Assembly: GCA_007115705.1 (NCBI GenBank)
Contig: QXEO01000167.1
Coordinates: 5,840,553 to 5,904,552, forward strand
Direction: 5' to 3'
Source of the DNA: Dactylis glomerata
Lineage: Eukaryota; Streptophyta; Magnoliopsida; Poales; Poaceae
DNA length: 64,000 nucleotides
A program made the translations under genes and the position numbers. Below the pieces are notes generated by a model, which saw only the letters and a list, made by a program, of their open reading frames with translations, was not told the origin of the DNA and made no database searches. Below, piece by piece: positions 34,221 through 46,167 of the stretch. The number at the start of each line of letters is the position of its first letter. Positions within the stretch are counted from its first letter, which is position 1.

Positions 34221-36676
34221 CAACCTCTTCCCTCTAGCCGCCGAAGAAGAAAACCTAAACCTAAAACCCCGCCGCCTCAGCTCTGCCGTCGCCGCTGCAT
34301 CTCGCCGCCGCCACCGCATCTGTGCCGCACACAAGCAAACACACAAGCAAACATGCATAGCCGCCGCCGCAGATCGTTACTGCCGCCGCCGCTGCCCAAA
34401 AAAAACCTAGACAATCTACAACCCTAGCCGCCGCTGCCACTGATCTCTCAGTCGCCGCCGCCACCACAACCACGATCAAGTCTCCAGTTTGCCGCCGCCG
34501 CCGCATCTTGCCGCCGCCGCCGCCGCATCTGCAACAAACCAGCCCGATGGCCTCCTCCTCCAACTCGATGTCCGCCACTGCTCTGGCCGCTGCTCTCGGT
34601 ACTCCACCGTCGCAGCCTCTGACGCGTGAAAACGCCCTTGTCTGGAAGGCACTGGTGATCCCTGCCCTGCGTGGTGCCCGTGTCCTTGACCTTGTTGAAG
34701 GGAACGAGGAGGCGCCTGCAGAATTTCTCGAAACAGAAGATGTCAACAACAAGAAAGTCACCGTCCTCAATCCAGCGTATGAGGTATGGATTTCTCGAGA
34801 TCAGCATGTACTGCGATGGCTCCTCAATGCTGTGTCTCCAGATGTGCTTGCTCATGTTCTCGACCTCGACACCTCCGCCTCTGTGTGGAAAGCACTCAAT
34901 GGCCATGTCTCGTCTCAGTCCAAGACGCGGATCCAGCAGCTCCGATCTGCCCTCCACAACACACGCAAGAACGATCTTTCTGCTGATAAGTACTTCGCCA
35001 AGATGAAGTGTATCGCTTCTGAGCTCGCCGGTGTCGGCAAGCCTGTGGATGATGATGAACTCGTATACTATGTTCTTCATGGCCTCGGCAAGGACTACAA
35101 CAATCTTCGCACTGCTGTCAAAGCAAATCCAGGTACAACACTTGATGATCTTCTTGGTCAGGTACAGGAGTTTGATCGCTAGCTCAAGGAGGACGAGCCC
35201 AGTTTTACCTCTTCTGCAAACACGGCTCGCCGTGACACTCGTCCTCGACAAGATGATACTCGTCCACGACAAGAAGATCGTCGTCCTCGCCAAGAAGATC
35301 GTCCACGCTATGATGATCGCCGTCAAGATCATCGCCCACATCAAGATGATCGCTGGCGCCAAGACAATCGCGACTACTATCGTGGTCGCCAAGATGATCG
35401 TGACTATCGCGGTCGTCAGGATGATCGTGGTCGTCAGGATTACCATGGACGTCAAGACTACCATGAAGACCGTCCCCGCCGCTATGATGATGAGCGTCGT
35501 CGCTATGATGACGGTGGTCGGCGTCGTGACCGCCAGCCCACCCCCTACGTCAACGCCACATGCCAGATATGTAACATCCATGGGCATTCTGCCCGTGACT
35601 GCTGGTGGCGCCATGGCGATGATCGTGGCAACAATGGAGGTAACAAAAGTGCCAATGCTGCTTCTTATGGTGTAGATACCAACTGGTATTATGATACTGG
35701 CGCCACTGATCATATCACTGGAGAGTTGAACAAGCTTACTACCCATGATTCCTATCATGGTCAGGATCGTGTTCATACAGCCGAAGGTACAGGTATGCAA
35801 ATTAGTCATATTGGTCATTCATTATTACATACCTCTCATAATTCCTTTGATCTCAATGGCATATTACATGTTCCTAGTGCTTCCAAAAATCTATTATCAG
35901 TTCATCGATTTACTCTTGACAATCACGTCTTTATTGAGTTTCATCCTTTCTTCTTTTTGATCAAGGACCAAGCAACTCAGCGAATCCTGTTTAGAGGCCC
36001 CTGTCGTGGAGGTCTCTATCCCTTGATGCCCAACTCCTATGAGTCCTCCAAGCAAGCCTTCATCACAATAAAGCCGTCCTCGACTACGTGGCATTGTCGC
36101 CTAGGACATCCATCGTCTTTCATTGTTCAGCAAGTTCTTAGAAGAAATAAAATAGCTTACACTCCAGACACTACACCATATGTGTGTGACTCTTGTCAGC
36201 TTGCCAAGAGTCACCAGCTACCATATCCCATCTCTACCAGTAGATCCACTGTTCCTCTTGAACAAGTTTTTTCTGATGTATGGGGTCCTGCACCTCTTTC
36301 TGCTGGAAAACATGCATACTATGTAAGCTTTATCGATGATTTTAGCAAGTTCACCTGGATTTATTTGCTTAAAACGCGTTCTGATGTTTATCAAGCTTTT
36401 CTTAATTTCCAGCAGTATGTTGAGCGTAAGTTTGATAGGAAAATTATCACTATGCAAACTGAATGGGGTGGTGAGTATGAGAAACTTCATGCTTTCTTTC
36501 AAACTGCTGGTATTACTCATCATGTTTCTTGCCCACATGCTCACCAACAAAATGGTTCTGCTGAGAGAAAACACCGTCACATTGTTGAAGTAGGACTCGC
36601 CTTACTTGCTAATGCATCCATGCCACTTAAGTACTGGGATGAAGCTTTTCTCACTGCTACTTTTCTCATTAATTTG

Positions 36677-36681
36677 CTTCC
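36677..36681. repeat. E2 target-site duplication, left
   Basis: CTTCC, repeated at 46,163-46,167, within the copia integrase. Confidence 0.95.
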
Positions 36682-38080
36682 TGATGACCCACAAGTATAG
36701 GGGATCGCAACAGTCTTCGAGGGAAGTATTACCCAAATTTATTGATTCGACACAAGGGGAGCCAAAGAATATATGTAAGCCTTAACAAATGAGTTGTCAA
36801 TTCACCTGCACCTGGAAACAGTCTCACTCGCAGCGGTTTATCAGTAGCAACAGTTTTATAGCAGTGACAGTAGGAAAACAGTAACAGCAGTAATAAAATA
36901 GCAGCAGTAGAAGTAACGGTTGTAAACAGTAGGAACAAATACTGTAGGCATAGGGATGGATAACGGGCGTTGCATGGATAAGATAATTCATGAAATCAAT
37001 GAGATACAGGCATTGCAGATAAATAATGATAAAGCATCCTAGTACAAACAATCATAGGCATGTGTTCCGTATATAGTCGTGCGTGCTCACAAGGAGAAAC
37101 TTGCACGACATCTTTTGTCCTACCAGCCTGTTGCAGCAGGGCCTCAAGGGAAACTACTGGTAATTAAGGTACTCCTTTTAATAAAGTACCGGAGCAAAGC
37201 ATTAGCACTCGGTGAACACATGTGATCCTCACATCATAGCCATCCCCTCCGGTTATCCCAATTTCTGTCACTTTGGGGCCTCGGGTTCCGGACAACAATA
37301 TGTGTATACAACTTGTAGGTAAGACCATAAACAACAAGTATCATCATAGAAATAATAACACGTTCAGATCTGAAATCATGGCACTCGGGCCCAAAGTGAC
37401 AAGCATTAAGCACAACAAGTTGCAACAATGTCGTAGGCACTAAATAAAGATACTAGGCACTATGCCCTATCAATCTCATATCAAATTACATGAATAATCT
37501 CATCCAATCCCTACCATCCCCTCACCTACAGCGGGGGAATTACTCACACATGGATGGGGGAGTCATGGATGGTCGATGGAGGAGCGTCGATGGTGATGGT
37601 GATGAAGATCTCCTCCGAATCCCCGTCCCGGCAGGGTGCCAGAACGGAGTTTTCTGGTTCCGAATCGCGGTTTCTGATGGCGGCGGTGCAGCGGAAGTCT
37701 ATCTGGGAAAAACGCCGTCTCTCTGATAATAACTCGTCAGGGGGTATATGTACGCGAGAGGGGAGGTCGAGAGGAGGCCTGGGGCCACCTCACACAGGGG
37801 TGGCGCGGCCAGGGGCTGGGCCGCGCCACCTGTGTGTGACGGCCCCTCGAGTCACTTCTCCCTCCAGTCTTCTGGCTCCGTGGGTCTTCTGGTGAAATAT
37901 GATTTTTGGTGATTTTTCCCGAATTTTTACTGGAAGTTGAATTTCTGCACAAAAACGAGACACCAGAGCAATTCTGCTGAAAACAGCGTCAGTCCGTGTT
38001 AGTTGCATTCAAAACACACAAATTAGAGGAGAAACAATAGCAAAAGTGTTCGAGAAAGTAGATACGTTTTGGACGTATCA
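36682..38080 (-). repeat. E2 3' LTR
   Basis: 1,399 bp, ends TG...CA. Hairpin arms at 37,799-37,810 and 37,819-37,830. Differs from the 5' LTR at about three sites (two near 37,683-37,689, one in CCCTCCAGTC near 37,866). Confidence 0.95.
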
Positions 38081-38094
38081 ACTCCCCCCAAGCT
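38081..38094 (-). other. E2 polypurine tract
   Basis: Minus-strand GCTTGGGGGGAGT adjoining the 3' LTR, identical to E1. Confidence 0.8.
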
Positions 38095-40070
38095 TAGCTA
38101 TTTGCTTGTCCTCAAGCAATTCAGTTAACAACTGAGAGCGATAAAAGAAACTTTCACGAACACACTTGCTCATATGATGTATATATACTAACTAGGTGAT
38201 CAAGTACTCAGGCAATTCATAATAAGAAATATGCAACTAATGTCACCTCATAGTCAAGCAAGCTATGAAAGAGTGTCAATGCACTAATAACAAGTAACAT
38301 GTACATGAGAAGCTACAAGATTGTAATATGCATAAATGATATGAGAGAATGGTATCCCACTTGCCTTTATTTGTAGAGCAAAGCATAAATGCTGAGGCAC
38401 CTCTGAAGTCCAAGGGAAGACTAGAAGTAGAAATATCAAAGATACAAGCATCAAAGTTATACCACAATTAACCGTGTTCTGGGACAAGCACATTACACTA
38501 AGAATAGCAGCTATGCTCTCAAGAAGTGCTTATAGGTTAGAAGATGGTGACTCAACAAAAAAGTAAACGAATGGCCCTTCGCAGAGGGGAAGCAGTGATT
38601 TAACATGTGCTAGAGCTTTTCATTTGTAAAACAGAGATAAAAGTTTCTTTTGAGAGGTGGTTGTTCTATGTCAACGACTAGCAATGGGGACTTACTATCT
38701 TCCATAATAAACAAGTGAGAGCGGTTCTGAGTTCTTTGAAATTTGGCACATTGGTGCTATTTTTATAAAGCTTTGGCACTCCTCCCCACCTTTTTCCTTT
38801 CTCAAACCATGGCTAACCGATTCCATCGGGTGCCGACCAACTTTCACATTCCATTGGAGGAGTGCCCCTTTTTTTTCTTTCTTTTAGAATTAAAATTATA
38901 ATGGTCTGACCAGCTCCCTTGCAAAATTAATGACGAGCAGATGAAGCTGCCTAGTCGAAGGGTACTCAATTTAATATGGAAGATAGCAATTCCGACCACT
39001 ATGTCCCCATGAGCTAAAAACAGTGGCACAAAATGAGAAGTAGTTGAAAGTTTTGAAAGGTAGCACATGAAAATTTACTTGGAATGGCTTACAAATACCA
39101 TGCATGGGAATTTATAGTGGACTCTTTGGAAGACTTGGTTTTTGGTAAATGGATGCACGAGTAGAGCTCATACTCAGTACAAGTGAAGGCTAGCAAAAGA
39201 CTGGGAAGCGACAATCGAGAGAGCAATAACTATCATAATCATGCTTGCGACAAAACAAAATTAATATAGGCATAAAAATGATACAAGAACTCTGAGGCAA
39301 ATTAGATCATCGAGGCTTAAGTGACCTTTCGTTCAGTCATATGCATGCATGAGCATGTGCCAAGTCGATTCAAATGGAGCTTTCAGAGGTGGATACCACA
39401 ATATCATACCATACTATGAATAAAACAATGCATGCAAGCGTCTACATGACATGCTACAGGCTAATAGAAGATTGAAACTAATCATATGAAAGCAAGAACT
39501 ACAAAGCATCCATTAGATGACATATATCTTACATGAACCGACTAAGCATGTCCACATAGATGAGTATATGTACAAAAATGAAAACAAATAGAGTTCATAC
39601 CAGCCTCTTACCACATCTCGGATTGTTATATGTCGTCATTATTGCTCTTTACTTGTGTGGCTTGAATAATATAAAGTGAATACCAAGCTCCAATGGAGTA
39701 ACGGGAGACTGAACTCTGCAACAAACTTTACAAAACCAAAGAAGAACAACAAATATTTTTGGAGTTTTTCGATTTTTGAAGGCAAAAGCGGAAGGAAATA
39801 GCAAACAAAGCAAAATATTTTTGGATTTTTCAAGCAGAAAACCGAAAATAGCAAGTAAAGCAAACCAAAGGTAGAAAACTAAGAACCAAATAGAGAGAAA
39901 CAACAGAAATATTTTTAATCTTTTTGTGTTTTGGAAGCAATGAAAACTAGAACAAGAACAGTAAAGAAAGTGAAACATGAATATACAAAGGTCCGACAGA
40001 ATATGATATGTAGATGAGTGAATCGTCGGCGTACCTCCCCCCAAGCTTAGGCTTTTGGCCTAAGTGGAGA
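38095..40070 (-). other. E2 internal non-coding region downstream of ORF2
   Basis: About 2 kb collinear with 15,357-17,310 of E1, with no supported ORF. No remnant of reverse transcriptase or integrase is visible. Confidence 0.7.
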
Positions 40071-41195
40071 TCAATCCCAACTCGGCCATGAAGTGGCGCC
40101 TCCGTAGTGTGACGAAGAAGCACCATCGTCCTGATGTGAGTTTGAGGATCCCCCGGAGTGGTACATGGTGATGTGATAGGCCGGCTCCTCTTCTTCTTCC
40201 TGAGCCACCACGCCGTGTTGGACATTGAAACCAAGCAGCCTAAGCTGATCGTCCAACTCCACCTTCGTGCGCGACCATGGCTTCTTATGAATGCTGAACA
40301 AGTTAGGCTGAGGAAAGGGAATTTCCCTTTCCTCTCCATCAATGAATAACATCCTGTAAACTAATTTCCCTGCACAAGAGTTAGCAGTAACAAAGTGATG
40401 GAACTTCATAGCAGCGAGATCAAGCCTCTGCGGAGCCAACAATACATCATTAGGAGCAATAGAAAGTCCTAGCTCAGCAACAATGCGTGCAGCAATAATA
40501 CCTCCATAAATTGGTCCCCTAGCAGCTAGGCGACGAGCAATAACGGCACCAAGGTTATACTCCCTACCAACATCAAGAGCCGTGGCTAGAAAAGCTAAAT
40601 GATAGTTGGAGATATTGCTAGTGTTTTCTCTACCAAGTACACTAGTTGCAAGATAGTAAGTAAAATATCTAATAGCTGGGAGTTGAATATTTCTTATCTT
40701 GCCACGCTGCGCGTTGCGGTCATCGTCATTGGTCACCCCTCGGTAAAGCTCCAACAAATCAGCAGGGTGATTTTGTATCTTCCTGGACGTTCCAAACATG
40801 GGAATACCTAGAATAGAGCAGAACCTTTCCAAAGGCATGGTGATAGGCTGATCATAAATCTTAAATGCAACAGACGGATTATACTGAGAGTTAATAAATT
40901 TAAAACTTTCAACGAAAGTCTTTGTAAGCAAAGCATATTGGTTTCTTTCATCCGCCACATAATCTGTCAACCCAACCCTGTTAATAAGGAGCAAGAAATC
41001 ATCAAGAATCCCTGCATTACTCAAAAAGTTAAAGCAAGGGAAGGAGGATGGATGTGCATCTCCATCGTCCCCTTCAGGATTTGGTGACATGATATCCTCA
41101 TTATAGGATACCCTATATCGGGCAGCGGATCTTGAAGGCCTTGATGCCCTTGGTGCATCACTTTCAAACACTTCTCCATATGTGAAGTTGGCCAT
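40071..41195 (-). CDS. E2 second ORF, 374-aa protein at the env-like position
   Basis: Starts MANFTYGEVF and is collinear with the E1 protein except for a three-residue shorter WPS repeat at the end. The core from about residue 145 to 260 differs from E1 at a single residue (DVGREYN against DVGRKYN), although the DNA differs at many third positions. The middle (VAFKIYD...LERFCSILGIPMFG) is reminiscent of Athila ORF1/plant transposon proteins. It has no transmembrane segment, zinc finger or catalytic motif that I can recognise. It lies about 830 bp after the gag-protease stop, so expression would need its own promoter, splicing or internal initiation. Function unknown. Confidence 0.78.
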   Translation of the reverse strand: MANFTYGEVFESDAPRASRPSRSAARYRVSYNEDIMSPNPEGDDGDAHPSSFPCFNFLSNAGILDDFLLLINRVGLTDYVADERNQYALLTKTFVESFKFINSQYNPSVAFKIYDQPITMPLERFCSILGIPMFGTSRKIQNHPADLLELYRGVTNDDDRNAQRGKIRNIQLPAIRYFTYYLATSVLGRENTSNISNYHLAFLATALDVGREYNLGAVIARRLAARGPIYGGIIAARIVAELGLSIAPNDVLLAPQRLDLAAMKFHHFVTANSCAGKLVYRMLFIDGEEREIPFPQPNLFSIHKKPWSRTKVELDDQLRLLGFNVQHGVVAQEEEEEPAYHITMYHSGGSSNSHQDDGASSSHYGGATSWPSWD

Positions 41196-42029
41196 CCTCT
41201 TCTCTGAAATTTTTCAACAAACTCATAAAAAGTGATTTAAAGATAAGCAAATGTAGGAAACTACTATAGTGAGTCACTAGAGAGCTATCATGCATCAACA
41301 TAATCTTTCTAAACAATAGAACAAGCATGCATACTCATTTATACTATCACCTACAATGCTAAAATACTCAAGAAATACTTTACCAAAAGAAAATCTACTT
41401 AGACAAGCGGAGGAGTCACATACCGAAGAGCAATTGATCCAAGTTTCAGCAAAAATGTTGGGCTGAACAAGGAGATCGAAAATCTGGGTGTAGAACAGCA
41501 AGAACTCGAGCTTGAGCAAATGGGTCGGTGTTTTTCGGGAGAGAGAAAGAGCAGGGGAAGAAGAGATGAGGGAGTGGCCTGGTGGGGCCCCCTCACACAT
41601 GGGTGGCGCGCCCAGGGGCTGGGCCGCGCCACCTGTGTGTGAGGTGGCGTGGCTGCCCCACCTGGTGCCCCCCAGGTGTCTCTCTGCCTCATTTTTGACA
41701 TAAAAATTTATAAATAATTTTCTGGAATTTTTCGAGAAACTTTATTTTCGAGGATTTTTCAGAAATTTGCATATCGATAAAACTCAGAAAAACAAGGATG
41801 AAAAGATTTCAAGCAAATCAAAACTAAGCATACAGCAGCTCTGAGATACTCTTAATCATGTAACTAGACTGAAAGAATAACCTTTGATGAAGGTATATAC
41901 AAGTGAGATGGAGTGAAAGCGGTGAAAACGAAGTTTCGTTCATATAAATTCACTTTGCTAACAAGGTTGATCAAGTCTTGTTACCAAACTAACTTTTTAT
42001 GAGGAGAAACTTTGCATATCACTTAATGC
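41196..42029 (-). other. E2 spacer between gag-protease and ORF2, with hairpin
   Basis: Non-coding. Contains the same GC-rich hairpin as the LTRs (arms 41,602-41,613 and 41,622-41,633, with one mismatch) and outer CTCACAC/GTGTGAG pairing. Confidence 0.6.
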
Positions 42030-44675
42030 TTATGTTACCTCAACTTTGATAGGTATAGTCCCAACCATAACAATTTGACATTCTTCCTTGGGCTTTTGCT
42101 CTGAACAAATAATTTGACCAACTTTGATGGTCTCAACATGCTTGATTGAATTTAGAGCATTCCTCCTATCAATCTTCTTGGGAAAATAAACAGTGTATTC
42201 TTTGTCATTAACATTAAAAGTGACCTTTCCTTGATTGCAATTAATAACAGCACCTGCAGTGTTTAGAAAAGGTCTCCCAAGAATAATAGACATATTATCA
42301 TCTTCAGGCATTTCTAACACAACAAAATCAGTTAATATTAAACAGCTGTTAGCAACTTGAACGGGAACATTCTCACATATTCCAATAGGAATGGTAGTAG
42401 ACTTATCAGCCATCTGCAAGGATATATCAGTTGAAACCAATTTTTCTAAATCAAGTCTCTTATAAAGAGAAAAAGGCATGACACTAACTCCAGCTCCCAA
42501 ATCACATAAGGCAGTTCTAACATAGTTATTTTTAATGGAGCACGGAATAGTTGGTATACCTGGATCTCCAAGCTTCTCTGGAACTTTACCATCAAAAGAA
42601 TAATTAGCAAGTAAAGTGGAAATTTCCTCACTAGGAATTTTCCTTTTGTTAGTAACAATATCTTTCATGTATTTCGCATAAGGAGGCATTCTAATAGCAT
42701 CAGTCAAAGGAATTTGCAAAAATAAAGGTCTCATCCATTCACAAAACCTGTTGTAGTGTTCCTCTTCCTTGGACTTGTGTTTCTTACTAGGAAAAGGCAT
42801 TGGCTTCTGTACCCAAGGTTCCCTCTCTTTACCATGCTTGTTGGCAATGAAGTCTTCTTTGGTGTACTTTACATTTTTATTACTCTTTTCCGGTTCTTCT
42901 TCAGCTTCTTCTTTATCTTCTTCCTTATCATCTCCTGGTTCTGTTTCAGCATCAGAAATAGAAACACTGTTAGGATCTTTACCTGCACCAGAGGATTCTG
43001 CAGTTGTTCTGTGCTTCTTCTTCTTGGGAGAAATATCATCACTTGAAGTGCGTTGAGAATCTTGCTCAACCCTCTTAGGATGTCCTTCAGGATATAATGG
43101 GTCTTGAGTAGCGGCACCACTTCTTGTGCGTATTTCGCATGCTTGCTTCTCTCTTGCAGCATTAACTAGCAGGTCTTGCTGCACTTTGGTAAGCTGATCA
43201 ATTTGTGTTTGAATCATTTGAAAATGTTTAGCAAGTATCTTCACATCATTGGCGGTTCTCTCCACAATATCCTGCATCTTGTTAATAACTCTAGAATTCT
43301 CCAACAGATGATTATGCACCATTTTATTAAAATTTTCTTGCTTAACAATAAAATTATCAAATTCATCTAAGCATTGATTAGGAGGTTTAGTATAAGGAAT
43401 ATCTCTTTCATCAAAGCGTTGGAGAGAGTGTACCTCAATAGTAGATGAGCGAGGGATTGGCTTACATAATTCTTCAATAGGAGGTAAATTCTTCACATCT
43501 TCGGCCTTAATACCTTTCTCCTTAAGAGATTTCTTAGCCTCCTTCATAATTTCATCATTTAATTCAATCATCCCTCTCTTCTTCGGCGTAGGCTCTGTAG
43601 ATGGCGCAGGAGTTGGTGCTGGTGTCGGCTCAACTAAAGTCCAATCATCATAATTCCGGCTTATTTTAGCCATTAACTCCTCTGCTTTAGCCGGAGTTCT
43701 TTTCCTGAAAACACAACCAGCACAACTATCCAAATATGACTTAGATTCATCCGTTAGTCCATTATAAAATATATCAAGGAGTTCATTCTTAGGCAATGGT
43801 TCTTTAGGCAAAGCTCTAATTAAAGAACAAAACCTTGTCCAAGATTCAGGCAATTTCTCTCCTTTTCCCTGTTCAAAATCAAAGATTTTCTGCACAGCAG
43901 CATGTTGAGCACTAGCGGGAAAATATTTCTGAAAGAAAGCATTATCCAAAGCAATAGGACTAGTAAGGGATCCAGGAGACAAGCTATTAAACCAAATTTT
44001 AGCAGCATCTTTCAACGAGAAAGGAAAAATTTTAGCAACAAAATAAGTGCGGAGCTTGATATCATCAGAAAACAAATTACTCAAAGTAGAAAGCTCATTC
44101 ATGTGCTCCATAGCACTCTCATCTTTAGTACCACAAAAGGGAGTTTTCTCAACAATAGATATGTAAGATAAATCCAAAGAGAAATCATAATCCTTGTCTC
44201 TAATATTGATAGGAGAAGCAGCAAACTTAGGATCAGGAGACAAATTATATCTAACAGAACGTTTAGCAAGAAGCTCTTTAATATTACCTGCATCACGAGC
44301 AGCACGTGCTTCTGCAATAAAATCATCATTAAGCTCAATATAAGCATCATCATCATAATCATCACTAGGACATTCCCTAGACTCAGGTGAACTAACAGGT
44401 GTAACAGTGGTGTTTCCCAACTTAGCTTTAGCAATAGTAGCTTCTAAAAAGGAACCTAATGAACCTCTCTCATCAAGCACAGTAGAAGCATCATCTAAAT
44501 TATCAGTGGTACTTTCAATCTCAGCAGAAGTAGTAGCAGTAACGTGTGGGTGTGGTGGTGTAAGCAACTTACTCATAACAGAAGGGGAATCAAGAGCAAC
44601 AGAGGTATTGAGAGTCGTACCTCTTCTTGTAGTGGATGGCAATATAGGAACTTTTCCATCACGAGATTTACCCAT
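42030..44675 (-). CDS. E2 gag-protease polyprotein, intact
   Basis: An 881-residue frame from the ATG at 44,675 (MGKSRDGKVPIL); the open frame extends further 5' but only through the primer site. The central part (about residues 170-340: FSLDLSYISIVEKTPF, FPFSLKDAAKIWFNSLSPGS, NAFFQKYFPASAQ, SWTRFCSLIRALP) is the retrotransposon Gag domain of Athila-type elements. A charged coiled-coil-like middle follows, then a Lys/Glu-rich linker. The aspartic protease is at about 715-860 with active site CDLGAGVSVMPFSLY (Asp about 725) and ILGRPFLNTAG. The frame stops after the protease at VEVT, and no reverse transcriptase follows. No CCHC knuckle is seen. Expression would be from the 5' LTR. Confidence 0.92.
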   Translation of the reverse strand: MGKSRDGKVPILPSTTRRGTTLNTSVALDSPSVMSKLLTPPHPHVTATTSAEIESTTDNLDDASTVLDERGSLGSFLEATIAKAKLGNTTVTPVSSPESRECPSDDYDDDAYIELNDDFIAEARAARDAGNIKELLAKRSVRYNLSPDPKFAASPINIRDKDYDFSLDLSYISIVEKTPFCGTKDESAMEHMNELSTLSNLFSDDIKLRTYFVAKIFPFSLKDAAKIWFNSLSPGSLTSPIALDNAFFQKYFPASAQHAAVQKIFDFEQGKGEKLPESWTRFCSLIRALPKEPLPKNELLDIFYNGLTDESKSYLDSCAGCVFRKRTPAKAEELMAKISRNYDDWTLVEPTPAPTPAPSTEPTPKKRGMIELNDEIMKEAKKSLKEKGIKAEDVKNLPPIEELCKPIPRSSTIEVHSLQRFDERDIPYTKPPNQCLDEFDNFIVKQENFNKMVHNHLLENSRVINKMQDIVERTANDVKILAKHFQMIQTQIDQLTKVQQDLLVNAAREKQACEIRTRSGAATQDPLYPEGHPKRVEQDSQRTSSDDISPKKKKHRTTAESSGAGKDPNSVSISDAETEPGDDKEEDKEEAEEEPEKSNKNVKYTKEDFIANKHGKEREPWVQKPMPFPSKKHKSKEEEHYNRFCEWMRPLFLQIPLTDAIRMPPYAKYMKDIVTNKRKIPSEEISTLLANYSFDGKVPEKLGDPGIPTIPCSIKNNYVRTALCDLGAGVSVMPFSLYKRLDLEKLVSTDISLQMADKSTTIPIGICENVPVQVANSCLILTDFVVLEMPEDDNMSIILGRPFLNTAGAVINCNQGKVTFNVNDKEYTVYFPKKIDRRNALNSIKHVETIKVGQIICSEQKPKEECQIVMVGTIPIKVEVT

Positions 44676-44734
44676 GATGAAAGGATTGCAGCGAACAATA
44701 TGAATACCAAGTGAACTTACAGATAAAGCTATGC

Positions 44735-44752
44735 TCCCCGGCAACGGCGCCA
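44735..44752 (-). other. E2 primer-binding site (tRNA-Asp)
   Basis: Minus-strand TGGCGCCGTTGCCGGGGA, a perfect complement of a plant tRNA-Asp 3' end, eleven bases inside the 5' LTR; this primer is typical of Athila-type elements. Confidence 0.88.
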
Positions 44753-44763
44753 GAAAATAGTCT

Positions 44764-46162
44764 TGATGACCCACAAGTATAGGGGATCGCAACAGTCTTC
44801 GAGGGAAGTATTACCCAAATTTATTGATTCGACACAAGGGGAGCCAAAGAATATATGTAAGCCTTAACAAATGAGTTGTCAATTCACCTGCACCTGGAAA
44901 CAGTCTCACTCGCAGCGGTTTATCAGTAGCAACAGTTTTATAGCAGTGACAGTAGGAAAACAGTAACAGCAGTAATAAAATAGCAGCAGTAGAAGTAACG
45001 GTTGTAAACAGTAGGAACAAATACTGTAGGCATAGGGATGGATAACGGGCGTTGCATGGATAAGATAATTCATGAAATCAATGAGATACAGGCATTGCAG
45101 ATAAATAATGATAAAGCATCCTAGTACAAACAATCATAGGCATGTGTTCCGTATATAGTCGTGCGTGCTCACAAGGAGAAACTTGCACGACATCTTTTGT
45201 CCTACCAGCCTGTTGCAGCAGGGCCTCAAGGGAAACTACTGGTAATTAAGGTACTCCTTTTAATAAAGTACCGGAGCAAAGCATTAGCACTCGGTGAACA
45301 CATGTGATCCTCACATCATAGCCATCCCCTCCGGTTATCCCAATTTCTGTCACTTTGGGGCCTCGGGTTCCGGACAACAATATGTGTATACAACTTGTAG
45401 GTAAGACCATAAACAACAAGTATCATCATAGAAATAATAACACGTTCAGATCTGAAATCATGGCACTCGGGCCCAAAGTGACAAGCATTAAGCACAACAA
45501 GTTGCAACAATGTCGTAGGCACTAAATAAAGATACTAGGCACTATGCCCTATCAATCTCATATCAAATTACATGAATAATCTCATCCAATCCCTACCATC
45601 CCCTCACCTACAGCGGGGGAATTACTCACACATGGATGGGGGAGTCATGGATGGTCGATGGAGGAGCGTCGATGGTGATGGTGATGAAGATCTCCTCCGA
45701 ATCCCCGTCCCGGCAGGGTGCCAGAACGGAGTTTTCTGGTTCCGAATCGCGGTTTCTGATGGCGGTGGCGCAGCGGAAGTCTATCTGGGAAAAACGCCGT
45801 CTCTCTGATAATAACTCGTCAGGGGGTATATGTACGCGAGAGGGGAGGTCGAGAGGAGGCCTGGGGCCACCTCACACAGGGGTGGCGCGGCCAGGGGCTG
45901 GGCCGCGCCACCTGTGTGTGACGGCCCCTCGAGTCACTTCTCCCTCCGGTCTTCTGGCTCCGTGGGTCTTCTGGTGAAATATGATTTTTGGTGATTTTTC
46001 CCGAATTTTTACTGGAAGTTGAATTTCTGCACAAAAACGAGACACCAGAGCAATTCTGCTGAAAACAGCGTCAGTCCGTGTTAGTTGCATTCAAAACACA
46101 CAAATTAGAGGAGAAACAATAGCAAAAGTGTTCGAGAAAGTAGATACGTTTTGGACGTATCA
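44764..46162 (-). repeat. E2 5' LTR
   Basis: 1,399 bp, hairpin arms 45,881-45,892 and 45,901-45,912. Followed by CTTCC. Confidence 0.95.
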
Positions 46163-46167
46163 CTTCC
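46163..46167. repeat. E2 target-site duplication, right
   Basis: CTTCC, matching 36,677-36,681. The inserted length plus duplication (9,486) is a multiple of three, so the copia frame number is unchanged across it. Confidence 0.95.

Larger units (their letters stand above)
36682..46162 (-). mobile_element. E2: young non-autonomous Ty3/gypsy (Athila-type, Sabrina/WHAM-like) retrotransposon
   Basis: A 9,481-bp minus-strand element with two 1,399-bp LTRs that differ at about three positions by eye, target duplication CTTCC, a perfect tRNA-Asp primer site, an intact gag-protease ORF of 881 aa, an intact second ORF of 374 aa, and an intact polypurine tract. No reverse transcriptase, RNase H or integrase is encoded, so a partner element must supply them. 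All cis sequences look functional. It is collinear with E1. Confidence 0.95.

Noticed and set aside
35180..35182. Programmed read-through of the TAG in copia gag
   Set aside because: Copia elements usually have one frame, the following bases (CTC AAG) do not match the known CAR-YYA read-through context, and a CAG-to-TAG mutation explains it.
34448..35818. 456-aa minus-strand open frame in the copia gag region
   Set aside because: Antisense of the Arg/Asp-rich gag linker; low-complexity Ile/Thr/Val composition and no motif.
38095..40070. Hidden reverse transcriptase or integrase remnant in the gypsy elements
   Set aside because: No conserved catalytic block was seen in any minus-strand frame in either copy.
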